This document shows positions 50,011 through 58,300 of a stretch of 64,000 bases of DNA, in pieces; within the stretch, counting starts at the first letter, position 1; every line of letters begins with the position of its first letter. A program made the position numbers and the translations under genes. The DNA is from Actinokineospora diospyrosa. Its GTDB lineage: Bacteria; Actinomycetota; Actinomycetes; Mycobacteriales; Pseudonocardiaceae. The stretch lies in the NCBI RefSeq assembly GCF_024171925.1, contig NZ_JAMTCO010000005.1:434001-498000 (forward strand), given 5' to 3'. The notes beneath the pieces were generated by a model, which worked only from the letters and a program-made list of their open reading frames with translations, was not told where the DNA came from and made no database searches.

Positions 50011-51251
50011 CGGCACTCGCCGACTTCGGTGATCATCTTCTCCAGCAGCGGCAGCGACGGCAGGAACGTCTCGGTGTCGCCCACCCCGGAACTGGGCACC
50101 GGCAGCCCGCGCGCGGTGAGGAACTCGGCGAACTGGCCGGTGGTCAGCGTGTCGTCCGCCTCGAACACCCGGAACCCCAGCTCCAGCGCCCGCCTGCGCA
50201 GGGCGGGGTCGTTCTGGATGAGCTCGCCGAGCCGCTCGCCGTTGGGCGTCAGCGCCAGGAACTCCGGCACCGTCTGCAGCTGCGCGGCGGGGTAGAGCAG
50301 CACCCTGCGCTCGTCGAGCTTGCCGGTCTGCTCCAGCGTGCGCAGCTGGTGGGCGAGGAACTGGTGCTCGTAGATCACCGCGATCGGCGCGAGGCCCTGC
50401 CCGTCCGGGGCGAGGTAGCTGCGGGACATGTCGTCGCCGGGCAGCCCCTGCGCGGTCAGCAGCGGCTTGATCTTCTTGGCCAGGGCGAGCGCGTCGGCCT
50501 CGGTCTGCGGGATCACGTTGTTGTTGGCCACGAACGCGACCAGGCCCAGGTAGGTGGCCGAGGAGTTCGACGAGCACAGGTCCGAGGTCTGCGCGAGCAC
50601 CCGGTTGCTGTTGTTGAGCTTGAGCCGCGGGGTGGCCAGGTCGTTCCAGGTCTTGCCGTCCTCGACCAGCCCGATGAACCGCTCCATCGGCATGTCGAAG
50701 TACAGGTGCGGGTCGCCGACCGGCTGGGGCGCGGCCACCGCGGTCGGGGTGCCACCGCGGTCCGCGGGGTCCTCCCGGGGCGTGGTCAGCACGCCCGCGT
50801 ACTCGCGGTAGGTGGCCAGCACGATGGGGGAGAAGAACGGCTTGTAGACCTTCGCGGGCCGGTGCCCCGACTGCGCCAGCCGCTGCTTGATCAGCAGGGC
50901 CGCGGGCTGCCCCGAGGGGAACACGAAGTCGTAGGCGTCGATCGAGTTGACCGCGATGTCGCGCGAGCCCGCCCGGTCCAGCGACACCTGGATGCCGTGC
51001 GCCATCAGGATCCGGCGCACCTCGGCGTCGGCGAAGAACTCCGACTTCGACGCCAGCCTGCCGCTGACCACGACCACCTCGCGCAGCGGCAGCGCCATGA
51101 CCCCGCCCGCGAACAGCGCGATCGCGCCGACCACCGCGACCAGCGCGGACGGCAGGAACACGCCGAGAAAGCGTTTGCGCCGGAAGATCGACCGCGGCGG
51201 CTCGACCACGGTGAACTCCGGCTCGACCACACCCCCCGGGTTGATGGTCAC
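50007..51251 (-). CDS. Membrane-anchored binding-protein-like hypothetical
   Basis: A 414-residue protein, first gene of the operon. A cytoplasmic start (about 30 residues, ending FRRKRFLG) leads to a transmembrane helix at 31-54, and the rest is outside. The outside part resembles a substrate-binding fold (DAYDFVFPSGQPAALLIKQRLAQSG, YFDMPMERFIGLVEDGKTWNDLATPRLKLNNSN, SNSSATYLGLVAFVAN) with a Cys pair. Together with the next protein it may form a surface complex. GTG with GGAGGG upstream. Function unknown. Confidence 0.7.
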   Translation of the reverse strand: MTINPGGVVEPEFTVVEPPRSIFRRKRFLGVFLPSALVAVVGAIALFAGGVMALPLREVVVVSGRLASKSEFFADAEVRRILMAHGIQVSLDRAGSRDIAVNSIDAYDFVFPSGQPAALLIKQRLAQSGHRPAKVYKPFFSPIVLATYREYAGVLTTPREDPADRGGTPTAVAAPQPVGDPHLYFDMPMERFIGLVEDGKTWNDLATPRLKLNNSNRVLAQTSDLCSSNSSATYLGLVAFVANNNVIPQTEADALALAKKIKPLLTAQGLPGDDMSRSYLAPDGQGLAPIAVIYEHQFLAHQLRTLEQTGKLDERRVLLYPAAQLQTVPEFLALTPNGERLGELIQNDPALRRRALELGFRVFEADDTLTTGQFAEFLTARGLPVPSSGVGDTETFLPSLPLLEKMITEVGECR

Positions 51252-51314
51252 CGACCCCCTCCGCCCGCAGGCAACCTTCCCACCCGGGTAATCGCTCGAA
51301 CACCACCGGCGATT

Positions 51315-51361
51315 ACGCCCGCGGCGGCCGATCTTCGAACGAGATCGGCCGCCGCGGGCGT
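51315..51361 (-). terminator. Terminator of the DedA gene
   Basis: A perfect 20 bp stem (51315-51334 with 51342-51361, loop of seven) follows the minus-strand dedA stop at 51378 and lies just before the binding-protein operon. Confidence 0.8.
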
Positions 51362-51377
51362 GTCCTGGAGTGGGGGA

Positions 51378-52076
51378 TCAGACCCGCTCGAGCTCCGGGT
51401 CGTCGTCCGGGCGGCGCTCGACGGTCTTGGTCGGCACGACCAGCGTCAGCGCCTCGGCCGCCTTCTTGGCCTTCTTCCGCTTGCTGAGCACGACCTTGAC
51501 CACCACGACGAGCACGACCGCGCCGAGCAGGATCGCCGCGCCGCCGCTGAGGTAGGACTCCAGCCGGTGCGCCGCCTCACCGAGGGCCGCGCCGATGCTG
51601 ATGTGGACCGCCGACCAGCACGCCGCGCCCGCGACCACGGCGGGCAGGAACTTGCGGTACGGCAGGTTCGAGGTGCCCGCGGCCGCCGGGGTCAGCGTCC
51701 GCACCACCGGCATGAACCGGGCGAAGAACACCGCCCACGCGCCGCGGCGGCGCAGGATGTCGGTGGCCTTGTCCCAACCGTCCACCCCGTACTTCTGGAT
51801 CAACTTGGTGTCGCGCAGCTTCACCCCGTACTTGCGGCCGATGAAGTAGCCGATGGAGTCACCGATCCCGGCGCACACCGTCACCACGGCCCACAGGATC
51901 AGGAACCGCGGCACGCTGTTGACCGTGGTGGCCGCGATCAGCAGGCCACCCTCACCGGGGGCGATGAACCCGAGGCCGATGGTGCACTCGGCGAGCACGA
52001 GGCCGCCGGTCGCGGCAACCAGGGCGGGCTGCGGCAGCGCCTGCAGCCACTCCAGGACGTCGGTCAGCAAGGCCAC
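51378..52076 (-). CDS. DedA family membrane protein
   Basis: A 232-residue polytopic inner-membrane protein of the DedA/SNARE-associated family, linked in other bacteria to undecaprenyl-phosphate recycling or lipid flipping. Family marks are LGFIAPGEGGLLIAAT, GDSIGYFIGRKYG and the characteristic FFARFMPVVRTLTPAAAGTSNLPYRKFLP, which carries the conserved Arg and Pro-containing helix break. Four to five hydrophobic segments. GTG start with GGAGGG upstream. A strong terminator follows. Confidence 0.92.
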   Translation of the reverse strand: MALLTDVLEWLQALPQPALVAATGGLVLAECTIGLGFIAPGEGGLLIAATTVNSVPRFLILWAVVTVCAGIGDSIGYFIGRKYGVKLRDTKLIQKYGVDGWDKATDILRRRGAWAVFFARFMPVVRTLTPAAAGTSNLPYRKFLPAVVAGAACWSAVHISIGAALGEAAHRLESYLSGGAAILLGAVVLVVVVKVVLSKRKKAKKAAEALTLVVPTKTVERRPDDDPELERV

Positions 52077-52318
52077 GGGTCGGGTTCCCTCCACCAGCGG
52101 GCACCAGGCTCTCCGGTGCCGATCCTCCCGCGCGGCGGCCCCCACCGGCCGCGCTCGGGACATGGGACGCACCGCACCGGCGCTGGGTTGCCACCGGGGG
52201 GTGCTCGTCCGCACTCAGTCTTTCGTCCGGGGGGAGCGTGACATAACCGGGATGGCCCGGAGATCGGTCTGGGTGTCGAGGTGCGGGTCATACCTGGGGT
52301 GGACTGGGGGTCGGCCTC
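52077..52318. other. Spacer between dedA and repeat element copy 3
   Basis: No gene seen. It should hold the promoter of dedA (reading to the left). No clear -35/-10 pair was found. Confidence 0.4.
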
Positions 52319-52375
52319 GTCGCCTGGCGGCGAGCTCGGCTGCCCGGGCGGACGGCCTCGTTGCCTAGCGGCAAG
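52319..52375 (+). repeat. Mini-hairpins preceding hairpin copy 3
   Basis: GTCGCC-TGGC-GGCGAG at 52319-52334 and GTTGCC-TAGC-GGCAAG at 52360-52375, the same pair as before copy 1 (881-936) with changes in the stem ends. Confidence 0.7.
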
Positions 52376-52405
52376 CTCGGCGTCCGATCCGCGGCAATGC
52401 GACGA

Positions 52406-52549
52406 GCTCGATGGGGCGAACTTGTTTTGCGTGGGGCCCCTACGACACCCGTGGCAGGACCGCAAAGCAGGGGCCGAAAAGACTGGCCCTGCCGCGAACG
52501 ACGCTACGGGTGTCGTCCCCCCACGCAAAACAAGTCCGCCCCATCGAGC
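52406..52549 (+). repeat. Long hairpin repeat, copy 3
   Basis: A 144 nt inverted repeat with ends GCTCGATGGGG and CCCCATCGAGC. Left arm CGAACTTGTTTTGCGTGGGG pairs with CCCCACGCAAAACAAGTCCG, with one mismatch (A opposite C). Inner stem ACGACACCCGT/ACGGGTGTCGT and apical GCAGGGGCC/GGCCCTGC are intact. Between dedA and lipA. Confidence 0.9.
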
Positions 52550-52800
52550 CGGCTTGGCACCAGCGAGTCCGACTGTCCAGGTGCTGGGTTGGCAGGGCCG
52601 ACGAGAGCGGGCTGGGCTGACACCGGCCGTTCCGAGTGTCCACGGGCTGGCCAGGTGGGTTGGGGCGGACCTGACGGGGGGCGAGATGGCACCGTCGGGT
52701 CCGAGTGTCCAGGCGCTGAGCGGGTGGGTTGGGCGGACCGGCGGAAGCCGGGCTGGCGTCGCTGGGTTCGAGTGTCCAGGGGCCGGTTTGTGCCCAGGCC
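52550..52800 (+). repeat. Degenerate ~71 bp array following hairpin copy 3
   Basis: Three to four units with the cores TTGGGGCGGACCTGACGGG, ATGGCACC and GTCCGAGTGTCCA. It matches the array after copy 1 closely, even in the order of variant units. It ends 84 bases before the lipA stop. Confidence 0.75.
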
Positions 52801-52883
52801 TGGTCTTGACGGCAGCTGGGGTGGCGCCGGTGTGGTCCGAAGGGGCAGTGGCCGGCTTGGACGGTCGGTGTGGAGGGGGGTGG

Positions 52884-53885
52884 TCAGCGCTTGAGGAGGG
52901 CGCTGATCTCCTGGCTCGACTCGCCTGCTTCGGCGAGGTGGCGCAGGTTCTCCGGGACCTGCTGGCCCCGGTGCTCCACGGCCTGGGTGAACAGGCGGCC
53001 TGCTCGGTAGGAGGATCGCACCAGGGGACCGGCCATGACACCGGCGAAGCCGAGGGATTCGGCGGTCTCCTTGTGCGCGAGGAACTCCTCGGGCTTGACC
53101 CAGCGGTCGACCGGGTGGTGGCGGACGCTGGGGCGCAGGTACTGGGTGATGGTGATGATGTCGCAGCCCGCTTCGTGCAGGTCGGACAGTGCTTCGGTGA
53201 CCTCGTCGGGGGTCTCGCCCATGCCGAGGATCAGGTTCGACTTGGTCACCAGGCCGTAGTCGCGGGCGGCGGTGATGACCGAGAGTGAGCGGTCGTAGCG
53301 GAACGCCGGGCGGATCCGCTTGAAGATGCGGGGCACCGTCTCCAGGTTGTGCGCGAGCACCTGCGGGCGCGAGCCGAACACCTCGGCCAGCTGGTCGGGC
53401 TCGGCGTTGAAGTCGGGGATGAGCAGTTCCACACCGGTGCCCGGGTTGAGCGCGTGGATCTGGCGGACCGTCTCGGCGTAGAGCCAGGCGCCGCCGTCGG
53501 CCAGGTCGTCGCGGGCCACGCCGGTGATCGTGGAGTAGCGCAGGCCCATCGCCTGGACCGACTCGGCCACTCGGCGCGGTTCGTCGCGGTCGAGGTCGGC
53601 TGGCTTGCCGGTGTCGATCTGGCAGAAGTCGCAGCGGCGGGTGCACTGCTCGCCGCCGATCAGGAAGGTGGCCTCGCGGTCTTCCCAGCACTCGTAGATG
53701 TTGGGACAGCCCGCTTCCTCGCACACCGTGTGCAGGCCCTCGCGCTTGACCAGACCCTTGAGCTCGCGGTACTCCGGGCCCATCTTGGCCCGGGTCTTGA
53801 TCCACGAGGGCTTCTTCTCGATCGGTGTCTGGCTGTTGCGCACTTCCAGGCGCAGCATCTTCCGACCCTCAGGCGCGACTGTCAC
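52884..53885 (-). CDS. lipA: Lipoyl synthase
   Basis: A 333-residue radical-SAM enzyme that inserts two sulfurs into the octanoyl group on lipoyl domains. The auxiliary cluster ligands are Cys55, Cys60 and Cys66 ([14 protein letters not shown]), and the radical-SAM cluster is CTRRCDFC (Cys81, Cys85, Cys88). [17 protein letters not shown] and [14 protein letters not shown] are conserved. The C-terminal Ser ligand of the auxiliary cluster lies in VRSSYRAG. Its substrate, the E2 lipoyl domain, and LipB are encoded at 60-64 kb. GTG start. Confidence 0.97.
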   Translation of the reverse strand: MTVAPEGRKMLRLEVRNSQTPIEKKPSWIKTRAKMGPEYRELKGLVKREGLHTVCEEAGCPNIYECWEDREATFLIGGEQCTRRCDFCQIDTGKPADLDRDEPRRVAESVQAMGLRYSTITGVARDDLADGGAWLYAETVRQIHALNPGTGVELLIPDFNAEPDQLAEVFGSRPQVLAHNLETVPRIFKRIRPAFRYDRSLSVITAARDYGLVTKSNLILGMGETPDEVTEALSDLHEAGCDIITITQYLRPSVRHHPVDRWVKPEEFLAHKETAESLGFAGVMAGPLVRSSYRAGRLFTQAVEHRGQQVPENLRHLAEAGESSQEISALLKR

Positions 53886-53902
53886 ACGGCCAGGTTACGC
53901 CT

Positions 53903-54832
53903 CTAGGCCGGATCCGGGGAAACGCCGGTCAACTCAGCCGTGCGCACCCACAATGTCCGGCCAACCGCAGGGTCGAGGGCCAATGATCGCGGTCGGGCCG
54001 GACCCACCGCCCCGTACATCTCGCCCGGCCCGGTGGGCCCGTAGTACCGGCCGCCCTCGACGTCGGCGGCGGTCGCGGCGTAGACCTGCGGGAGCACGGC
54101 CCGGTCCAGCGGCGCGGTGACCAGCCGGGTGCCAGCCCGCACGACGGCTGCCACACCGCGCCCAAGCGGGCCGGTGAGCCGCGAGCGCGCCGTGTTGCCC
54201 GCGAGCTCGGTGTTCGCCAGCCCCGGGTGCGCGGCGACGCTGACCAGGTCGAGTCCGGCCGCCTGGGCCCTGCGGTGCAGTTCGACGGCGAAGACCAGGT
54301 TCGCCAGCTTGGACTGGGCGTAAGCGGCACCGGCCCGGTAGCGGCGGCGCTCGAAGTTCAGGTCCGTGATGTCGAACCCGCCGTTGCGGTGCGCCACGCT
54401 CGACACGGTCACCACCCGGGCCCCCGGGGTCGCCCGCAGCGCGGGCATGACCAGCCAGGTCAGCGCGGCGTGCCCGAGGTGGTTGGTGCCGATCTGCGAC
54501 TCGAACCCGTCGGCGGTCAGCGCGTGCGGCGGCACCATCACCCCGGCGTTGTTGACCAGCACGTCCAGCCGGTCACCGGTGCGCTCGCGCACCTGCTCGG
54601 CCGCGGCCCGCACCGATCCCAGGTCGGCCAGGTCCAGCTCCAGCAGTTCGGCCGCGCCGGTCACCGACCGCAGGGCCACCCGCCCGCGCTCGACCGAGCG
54701 GCAGGCCATCAGCACGTGCGCGCCGTGCTCGCTGAGCAGCTGCGCCGTGCGCAGGCCCAGCCCCGAGTTCGCCCCGGTGACCAGCGCGGTCTTCCCGGCC
54801 AGATCGGGGATGTCGGCAGCCGACCAGCTCAT
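53903..54832 (-). CDS. Short-chain dehydrogenase/reductase
   Basis: A 309-residue NAD(P)-dependent oxidoreductase. Cofactor site: ALVTGANSGLG at the N-terminus; NNAG follows in VLVNNAGVMVPP; catalytic Ser in VTVSSVAHR and the YxxxK motif in YAQSK. It resembles the retinol/WW-domain-like SDR group used for lipids and steroids, so a hydrophobic alcohol or ketone is likely, but no substrate is assigned. ATG at 54832 with GGAGGGGG eight bases before. Confidence 0.9.
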   Translation of the reverse strand: MSWSAADIPDLAGKTALVTGANSGLGLRTAQLLSEHGAHVLMACRSVERGRVALRSVTGAAELLELDLADLGSVRAAAEQVRERTGDRLDVLVNNAGVMVPPHALTADGFESQIGTNHLGHAALTWLVMPALRATPGARVVTVSSVAHRNGGFDITDLNFERRRYRAGAAYAQSKLANLVFAVELHRRAQAAGLDLVSVAAHPGLANTELAGNTARSRLTGPLGRGVAAVVRAGTRLVTAPLDRAVLPQVYAATAADVEGGRYYGPTGPGEMYGAVGPARPRSLALDPAVGRTLWVRTAELTGVSPDPA

Positions 54833-54891
54833 GGCGTCCCCCTCCTTCGCGTGTACTACCCGAGGGTAGGCACGGGGCACTGAGGAACCGC

Positions 54892-55392
54892 TCAGGCGCT
54901 CGCGGCGAACCGGCGCGCCAGGTGTCGCAGGGGCCGCCGCGGCGGGGTGGTGCTCAGCAGGGCGGTGAAGGCGGCGCCGACCCGGGTGATCTCCGCCCGC
55001 GCGTCGGCGGGTTCGGCCAGGCCCGCGGCCAGCGCCAGCATCCGCTGCTCGCTCTCCAGGCCGGGCCGCAGCACCTCAGGACTCGCGGCGGCGTGGGCGT
55101 CGAGGACCGCGCGCAGCAGCGCGTGCTCGGTGGCGGTGTCCAACCACGCCCGGGTGACCGCGTCGACCAGGTCGACCCCGGCATCACGCTCGGCGTCGGC
55201 CATCGCGAGCCCCACCCGCCCGGTCAACTTGAGCGTCCACCGGTAGTGCAGCGCGAGCAGCACCTGCCCCGGGCTGTCGAACAACTCGGCGACCTCCCCG
55301 GTGAACGGAACCGCGCCGCCGGGGTCGTGCCTCAGGTGCTCGAGCACCCCGTCGAGCGCGGCCCGCCTGCGGTGGTAGTCCGACCAGCTCAT
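54892..55392 (-). CDS. Hypothetical helical protein next to tetR
   Basis: A 166-residue soluble protein, mostly alpha-helical (MSWSDYHRRRAALDGVLEHL ... LLALHYRWTLKLTGRVGLAMADAERDAGVDLVDAVTRAW ... RFAASA), with no cysteine and no known motif. ATG at 55392 has GGGGGAGG upstream. It lies between a divergent TetR gene and an SDR gene on its own strand, 59 bases apart, so the two may form an operon controlled by the regulator. It is not a recognised family. Confidence 0.7.
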   Translation of the reverse strand: MSWSDYHRRRAALDGVLEHLRHDPGGAVPFTGEVAELFDSPGQVLLALHYRWTLKLTGRVGLAMADAERDAGVDLVDAVTRAWLDTATEHALLRAVLDAHAAASPEVLRPGLESEQRMLALAAGLAEPADARAEITRVGAAFTALLSTTPPRRPLRHLARRFAASA

Positions 55393-55418
55393 CCACAACC
55401 TCCCCCGGACCTTGCGCG

Positions 55419-55486
55419 CATACCACGGGTCTGCGGCATACCGTCGGTATGACCCCAACGTACCACGGGTACGTACCGCCGGTATG
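55419..55486. promoter_or_regulatory. Cluster of four operator-like palindromes upstream of tetR
   Basis: Four sites of the type CRTACC-NN-SGGTAYG: CATACCACGGGT (55419), CATACCGTCGGTATG (55437-55451, perfect), CGTACCACGGGTACG (55459-55473, perfect) and CGTACCGCCGGTATG (55472-55486). They fill the divergent space between tetR and its neighbour and point to autoregulation plus control of the facing genes. Confidence 0.75.
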
Positions 55487-55509
55487 TCCCGCGGCGGGCA
55501 TCTAGGGTT

Positions 55510-56136
55510 GTGAGCGTGCCGACACTGCGTCCCCGCCGGGAGGACTACAGCGAGTCGACCAGGCAGGCCCTGGTCGACTCCGCCGTGGCGCTGTTCACCA
55601 AACAGGGCTACGCCGCTACGTCACTCGACGCCATCGCCAAGCGCGCCCGGGTGACCAAAGGCGCGCTGTACCACCACTTCAGCGGCAAACAAGCGGTCTT
55701 CGAAGCCGCCTTCAGCGCAGTGGAAAAGGCCGTCCTGGCCCGCCTCGGCGAGATCGTCACCGGCCCCGGCACCCCCTGGGACCGCGCGGTCAGCGGCCTG
55801 CAGGCCTACGTGCAGGTCTGCCTAGAGCCCTCGTACCAACGCATCGCCATCCACGAGGGCCCGGTCGTGATGGGCTGGGAACGCTGGCGCGAGGCCGAGG
55901 AGCACTTCAGCTTCGGCCTGGTCAAATCCGCCATCGAAGCCCTCATCGCCGCAGGCGAAATCGACGACCTCCCCCTGGAAGTAACCGCCCGCATCCTCTT
56001 CGGCGCCCTACAAACCGGCGCCGCAATCATCGCGGGCGCGGACAACCCCAAACAAGCCAGCACCGAGGTCTCCCGCACGATCATCCGAGTCCTAGAAGGA
56101 ATGCGAGTACCCCCCACTCCCGACCCGCTCCGCTGA
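55510..56136 (+). CDS. TetR-family transcriptional regulator
   Basis: A 208-residue repressor. The helix-turn-helix is STRQALVDSAVALFTKQGYAATSLDAIAKRARVTKGALYHHFSGK. The C-terminal domain is the type common in multidrug or fatty-acid regulators, with EVSRTIIRVLEGM at the end. The GTG at 55510 (or 55516) follows TAGGGT by one to seven bases, suggesting a leaderless transcript. Four palindromes lie upstream. Likely targets are itself and the divergent hypothetical plus SDR genes. Confidence 0.9.
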   Translation: MSVPTLRPRREDYSESTRQALVDSAVALFTKQGYAATSLDAIAKRARVTKGALYHHFSGKQAVFEAAFSAVEKAVLARLGEIVTGPGTPWDRAVSGLQAYVQVCLEPSYQRIAIHEGPVVMGWERWREAEEHFSFGLVKSAIEALIAAGEIDDLPLEVTARILFGALQTGAAIIAGADNPKQASTEVSRTIIRVLEGMRVPPTPDPLR

Positions 56137-56139
56137 ACA

Positions 56140-56409
56140 CTCGGAACCACCGCACCAACCCAGCCTCCGTCTGGTGGGGCCTAGTCCAGCCCCTGGGCAC
56201 TCGGAAGCCCCTGGTGCCATCACGCCCTCCATCAGGTCTGCCCCGCGCTTCTCGGACCCGGCGGTGCCAACCTGCGCCCCGTCAGGTCCGCCCCAACCCA
56301 CCCGCTCAGCCCATGGACACTCGGACCCAACGGTGCCAGCCTGCGCCCCGTCAGGTCCGCCCCGACCCACCTTCCCAGCCCCGCGCAGTCGGAGTCGCTG
56401 GTGCCAAAT
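56140..56409 (-). repeat. Degenerate ~71 bp array of inverted copy 4
   Basis: About four units, read on the minus strand as in copies 1-3, with cores GGCGGACCTGACGGGGCG, TGGCACC and GTCCGAGTGTCC. It begins just after the tetR stop. Confidence 0.75.
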
Positions 56410-56552
56410 GCTCGATGGGGCGGACTTGTTTTGCGTGGGGGGCAACACCCGTAGCGTTTCCGCGCGGCAGGGCCTGCTTTTGGGCCCCTGCTTTGCGGTT
56501 CTGCCACGGGTGTTGTAGGGGCCCCGCGCAAAACAAGTTCGCCCCATCGAGC
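56410..56552 (-). repeat. Long hairpin repeat, copy 4 (inverted)
   Basis: A 143 nt inverted repeat. Read on the minus strand, the inner stem is ACAACACCCGT/ACGGGTGTTGC where copies 2 and 3 have ACGACACCCGT/ACGGGTGTCGT: a paired G-C to A-T change. The outer arms match copy 3 with GCGCGGGG against CCCCACGC. The orientation relative to its neighbours is opposite to the other three copies. Confidence 0.9.
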
Positions 56553-56654
56553 TTTCCGCATTGTCGCGTTTCCCGCCGAATGCCGAAGACGAGGCGTCCA
56601 CCGGAGCCGAAGGCGGAGGCCCGAATCTCTTGCGACGCATCCCCAGCCCGGGCA

Positions 56655-56900
56655 TGCGTCAAGATCAACCTGATCGAAAGCCCCCAAATACACAGCCTAC
56701 CGCGCAGCACCGACAAAACAGGAGCGGCGAACAGAGCCTGTGGACAACCGAACCCGTTGTGGACAACCCGACCCCACAACCAGCCCCGCAAGATCATCTG
56801 CCACAAGAGCCCCCGATATACAGCCTACCGACGGAGGCCGACAGAACAGGCGCAGCGAACAGCACCTGTGGGCAGTCAAAGCCCTTGTGGACAACCAACC
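56655..56900 (-). repeat. Conserved module with DnaA-box-like motifs, copy 2 (inverted)
   Basis: Inverted copy of the module at 545-840. On the plus strand TGTGGACAA occurs at 56739-56747, 56758-56766 and 56886-56894, and the two conserved blocks (ending ACAGCCTAC) at about 56663-56703 and 56790-56833. The GGATTC-like flank and the CCACCGGAGCCGAAGGCGG segment at 56595-56625 are also shared with copy 1. Confidence 0.7.
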
Positions 56901-56904
56901 ACAG

Positions 56905-57165
56905 CAAACGGAAACCGCAGCAAGCGTGCCGCAGCAAACGCCACACCAAGTGCCCACCGCAGCGAGCACCCACCACAGGAAACCCACACCAAGCGCCACA
57001 TCACAGCAAAGCCACACCAACCGCCCACCACAGTTAGCTCCGCAGCCAACGCCCCACCGCAGCCAACGCCACACCAGGCGCCAACCACAGTTAGCGCCGC
57101 AGCCAACGCCCTACCGCAGCCAACGCCTCACCGCAGCTGGTGCCGCAGTGAGTGCTCTCCCCTTC
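56905..57165 (+). repeat. Low-complexity tract with short CCGCAGCCAACGCC-like repeats
   Basis: Short words such as CCGCAGCCAACGCC, CACACCAAGC and CCACAGTTAGC recur with irregular periods of about 12-20 bp. The plus strand has almost no T. It would read as a Pro/Gln/Thr-rich peptide but has no start signal, so I treat it as non-coding satellite-like DNA between the repeat element and the next gene. Confidence 0.6.
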
Positions 57166-57233
57166 GCAACCATCCCCAGCTACAGTCTCCGCCGTTCGGG
57201 GGAATGCCCCCTCGTCTACCTGGGGGTAGTCCC

Positions 57234-58259
57234 GTGTCGCTAGAACCTGTCCTCACCCGCTCCGCCCTGTCCGACCCCACCACCGCCACCCTGCACGCCC
57301 TGCGCCGCGCCCTGGACTGGCGCAAAGTCCTCCCCCTCGTCAACGTCGTGCTCGCTGCGGTGGTCGCTTGGTACGGCAACCATGCGCTGGGTAGCACCGC
57401 TGTCACCGGTCTCCTCTTGGTACTGGGAGCGGTCAGCCTGGCCCAAGGCGTTTACGCGCTACGTGTGCGCCAAATCTCTCTGCGCAACGTAGGCATGCTC
57501 AGGGAACAGCCGTGGACCTCTGTGGACATCCAGGTCCTGCGCGGGACCACGGGTATCACCGATCTGCGCGTCGAGGGCGCCACGACCGCACTGCGGGTGT
57601 TCTCGCTCACCGCCGCTCACCGGGCCGTGTTGCGGCGCACCGGTCGGGCTTGGTTGGTCGGTCCGGATGCCGAGGGCGTCGCCGCGATCCGGGTGGAGGG
57701 GTCGCACGAGGCGTGGCCCGCCCGGGTGCTGTCGACCGTGCCCGCGCAGCGACCGGTGCCCGCCCCCGACAAGGTCGAGCCCACCGCCCGAGCCGCGGCG
57801 GTGCGGAGCAAGCGGATCACCATGGCCCTGGTCTTCCTGCCGGTTTTCCTGCTGTACGCCCTGTACACGGCGACCATGTTCGGCGGGTTCGAGCTGCTGC
57901 TGTTCCTCATCGGACTGACTCCCGCGCTGCTCGTCGGGCTGCTCCTGGTCGCGATCCGGCACCGGTTGGCCGATCGGCGGTTGCCCGCCCTGGTCCGCGC
58001 GGGCGGCTGGGTCCAGGTCGAGGCCACCGTCCACTCCCGAGCCCAGCGCGCGGACGCGACCGCCGAGGCGCACATCACGCTCCGCCGCGCCGACGGCAGC
58101 GCGGTGGCCGTCGTGTCGCGCAACGCCCCCGTCGACCTGCTCGGCGCGATCACCGACACCGGCGTGGTCTGGGTGGCAGGCACTGTCGAGACAGGACAGA
58201 CGATCGCGCTGGGCTTCCCCGGGTACCCGCTGGTCGCTGCGGCCAAAGTCACAGGGTAG
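57234..58259 (+). CDS. Membrane protein of a duplicated unknown family, first copy
   Basis: A 341-residue protein with two pairs of transmembrane helices (about 37-75 and 200-250), a cytoplasmic PH-like domain between them and a C-terminal soluble domain ending ITDTGVVWVAGTVETGQTIALGFPGYPLVAAAKVTG. The last part matches the next gene (STLWIGGTTGRVAVGFPGYPHVAVADL), so both belong to one family of unknown role. GTG at 57234 has GGGGG ten bases upstream; the open frame further upstream crosses the repeat element and is not credible. Confidence 0.75.
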   Translation: MSLEPVLTRSALSDPTTATLHALRRALDWRKVLPLVNVVLAAVVAWYGNHALGSTAVTGLLLVLGAVSLAQGVYALRVRQISLRNVGMLREQPWTSVDIQVLRGTTGITDLRVEGATTALRVFSLTAAHRAVLRRTGRAWLVGPDAEGVAAIRVEGSHEAWPARVLSTVPAQRPVPAPDKVEPTARAAAVRSKRITMALVFLPVFLLYALYTATMFGGFELLLFLIGLTPALLVGLLLVAIRHRLADRRLPALVRAGGWVQVEATVHSRAQRADATAEAHITLRRADGSAVAVVSRNAPVDLLGAITDTGVVWVAGTVETGQTIALGFPGYPLVAAAKVTG

Positions 58260-58300
58260 CGCGGGATAACGACGCGATCGCGCTCAGCGATCATGAGAGT

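Noticed and set aside
56214..57233. N-terminal extension of the membrane-protein gene at 57234 through repeat copy 4
   Set aside because: The frame is open only because stops are rare; it translates the hairpin and low-complexity tract. The GTG at 57234 with a GGGGG site gives the same N-terminal length as its paralogue.
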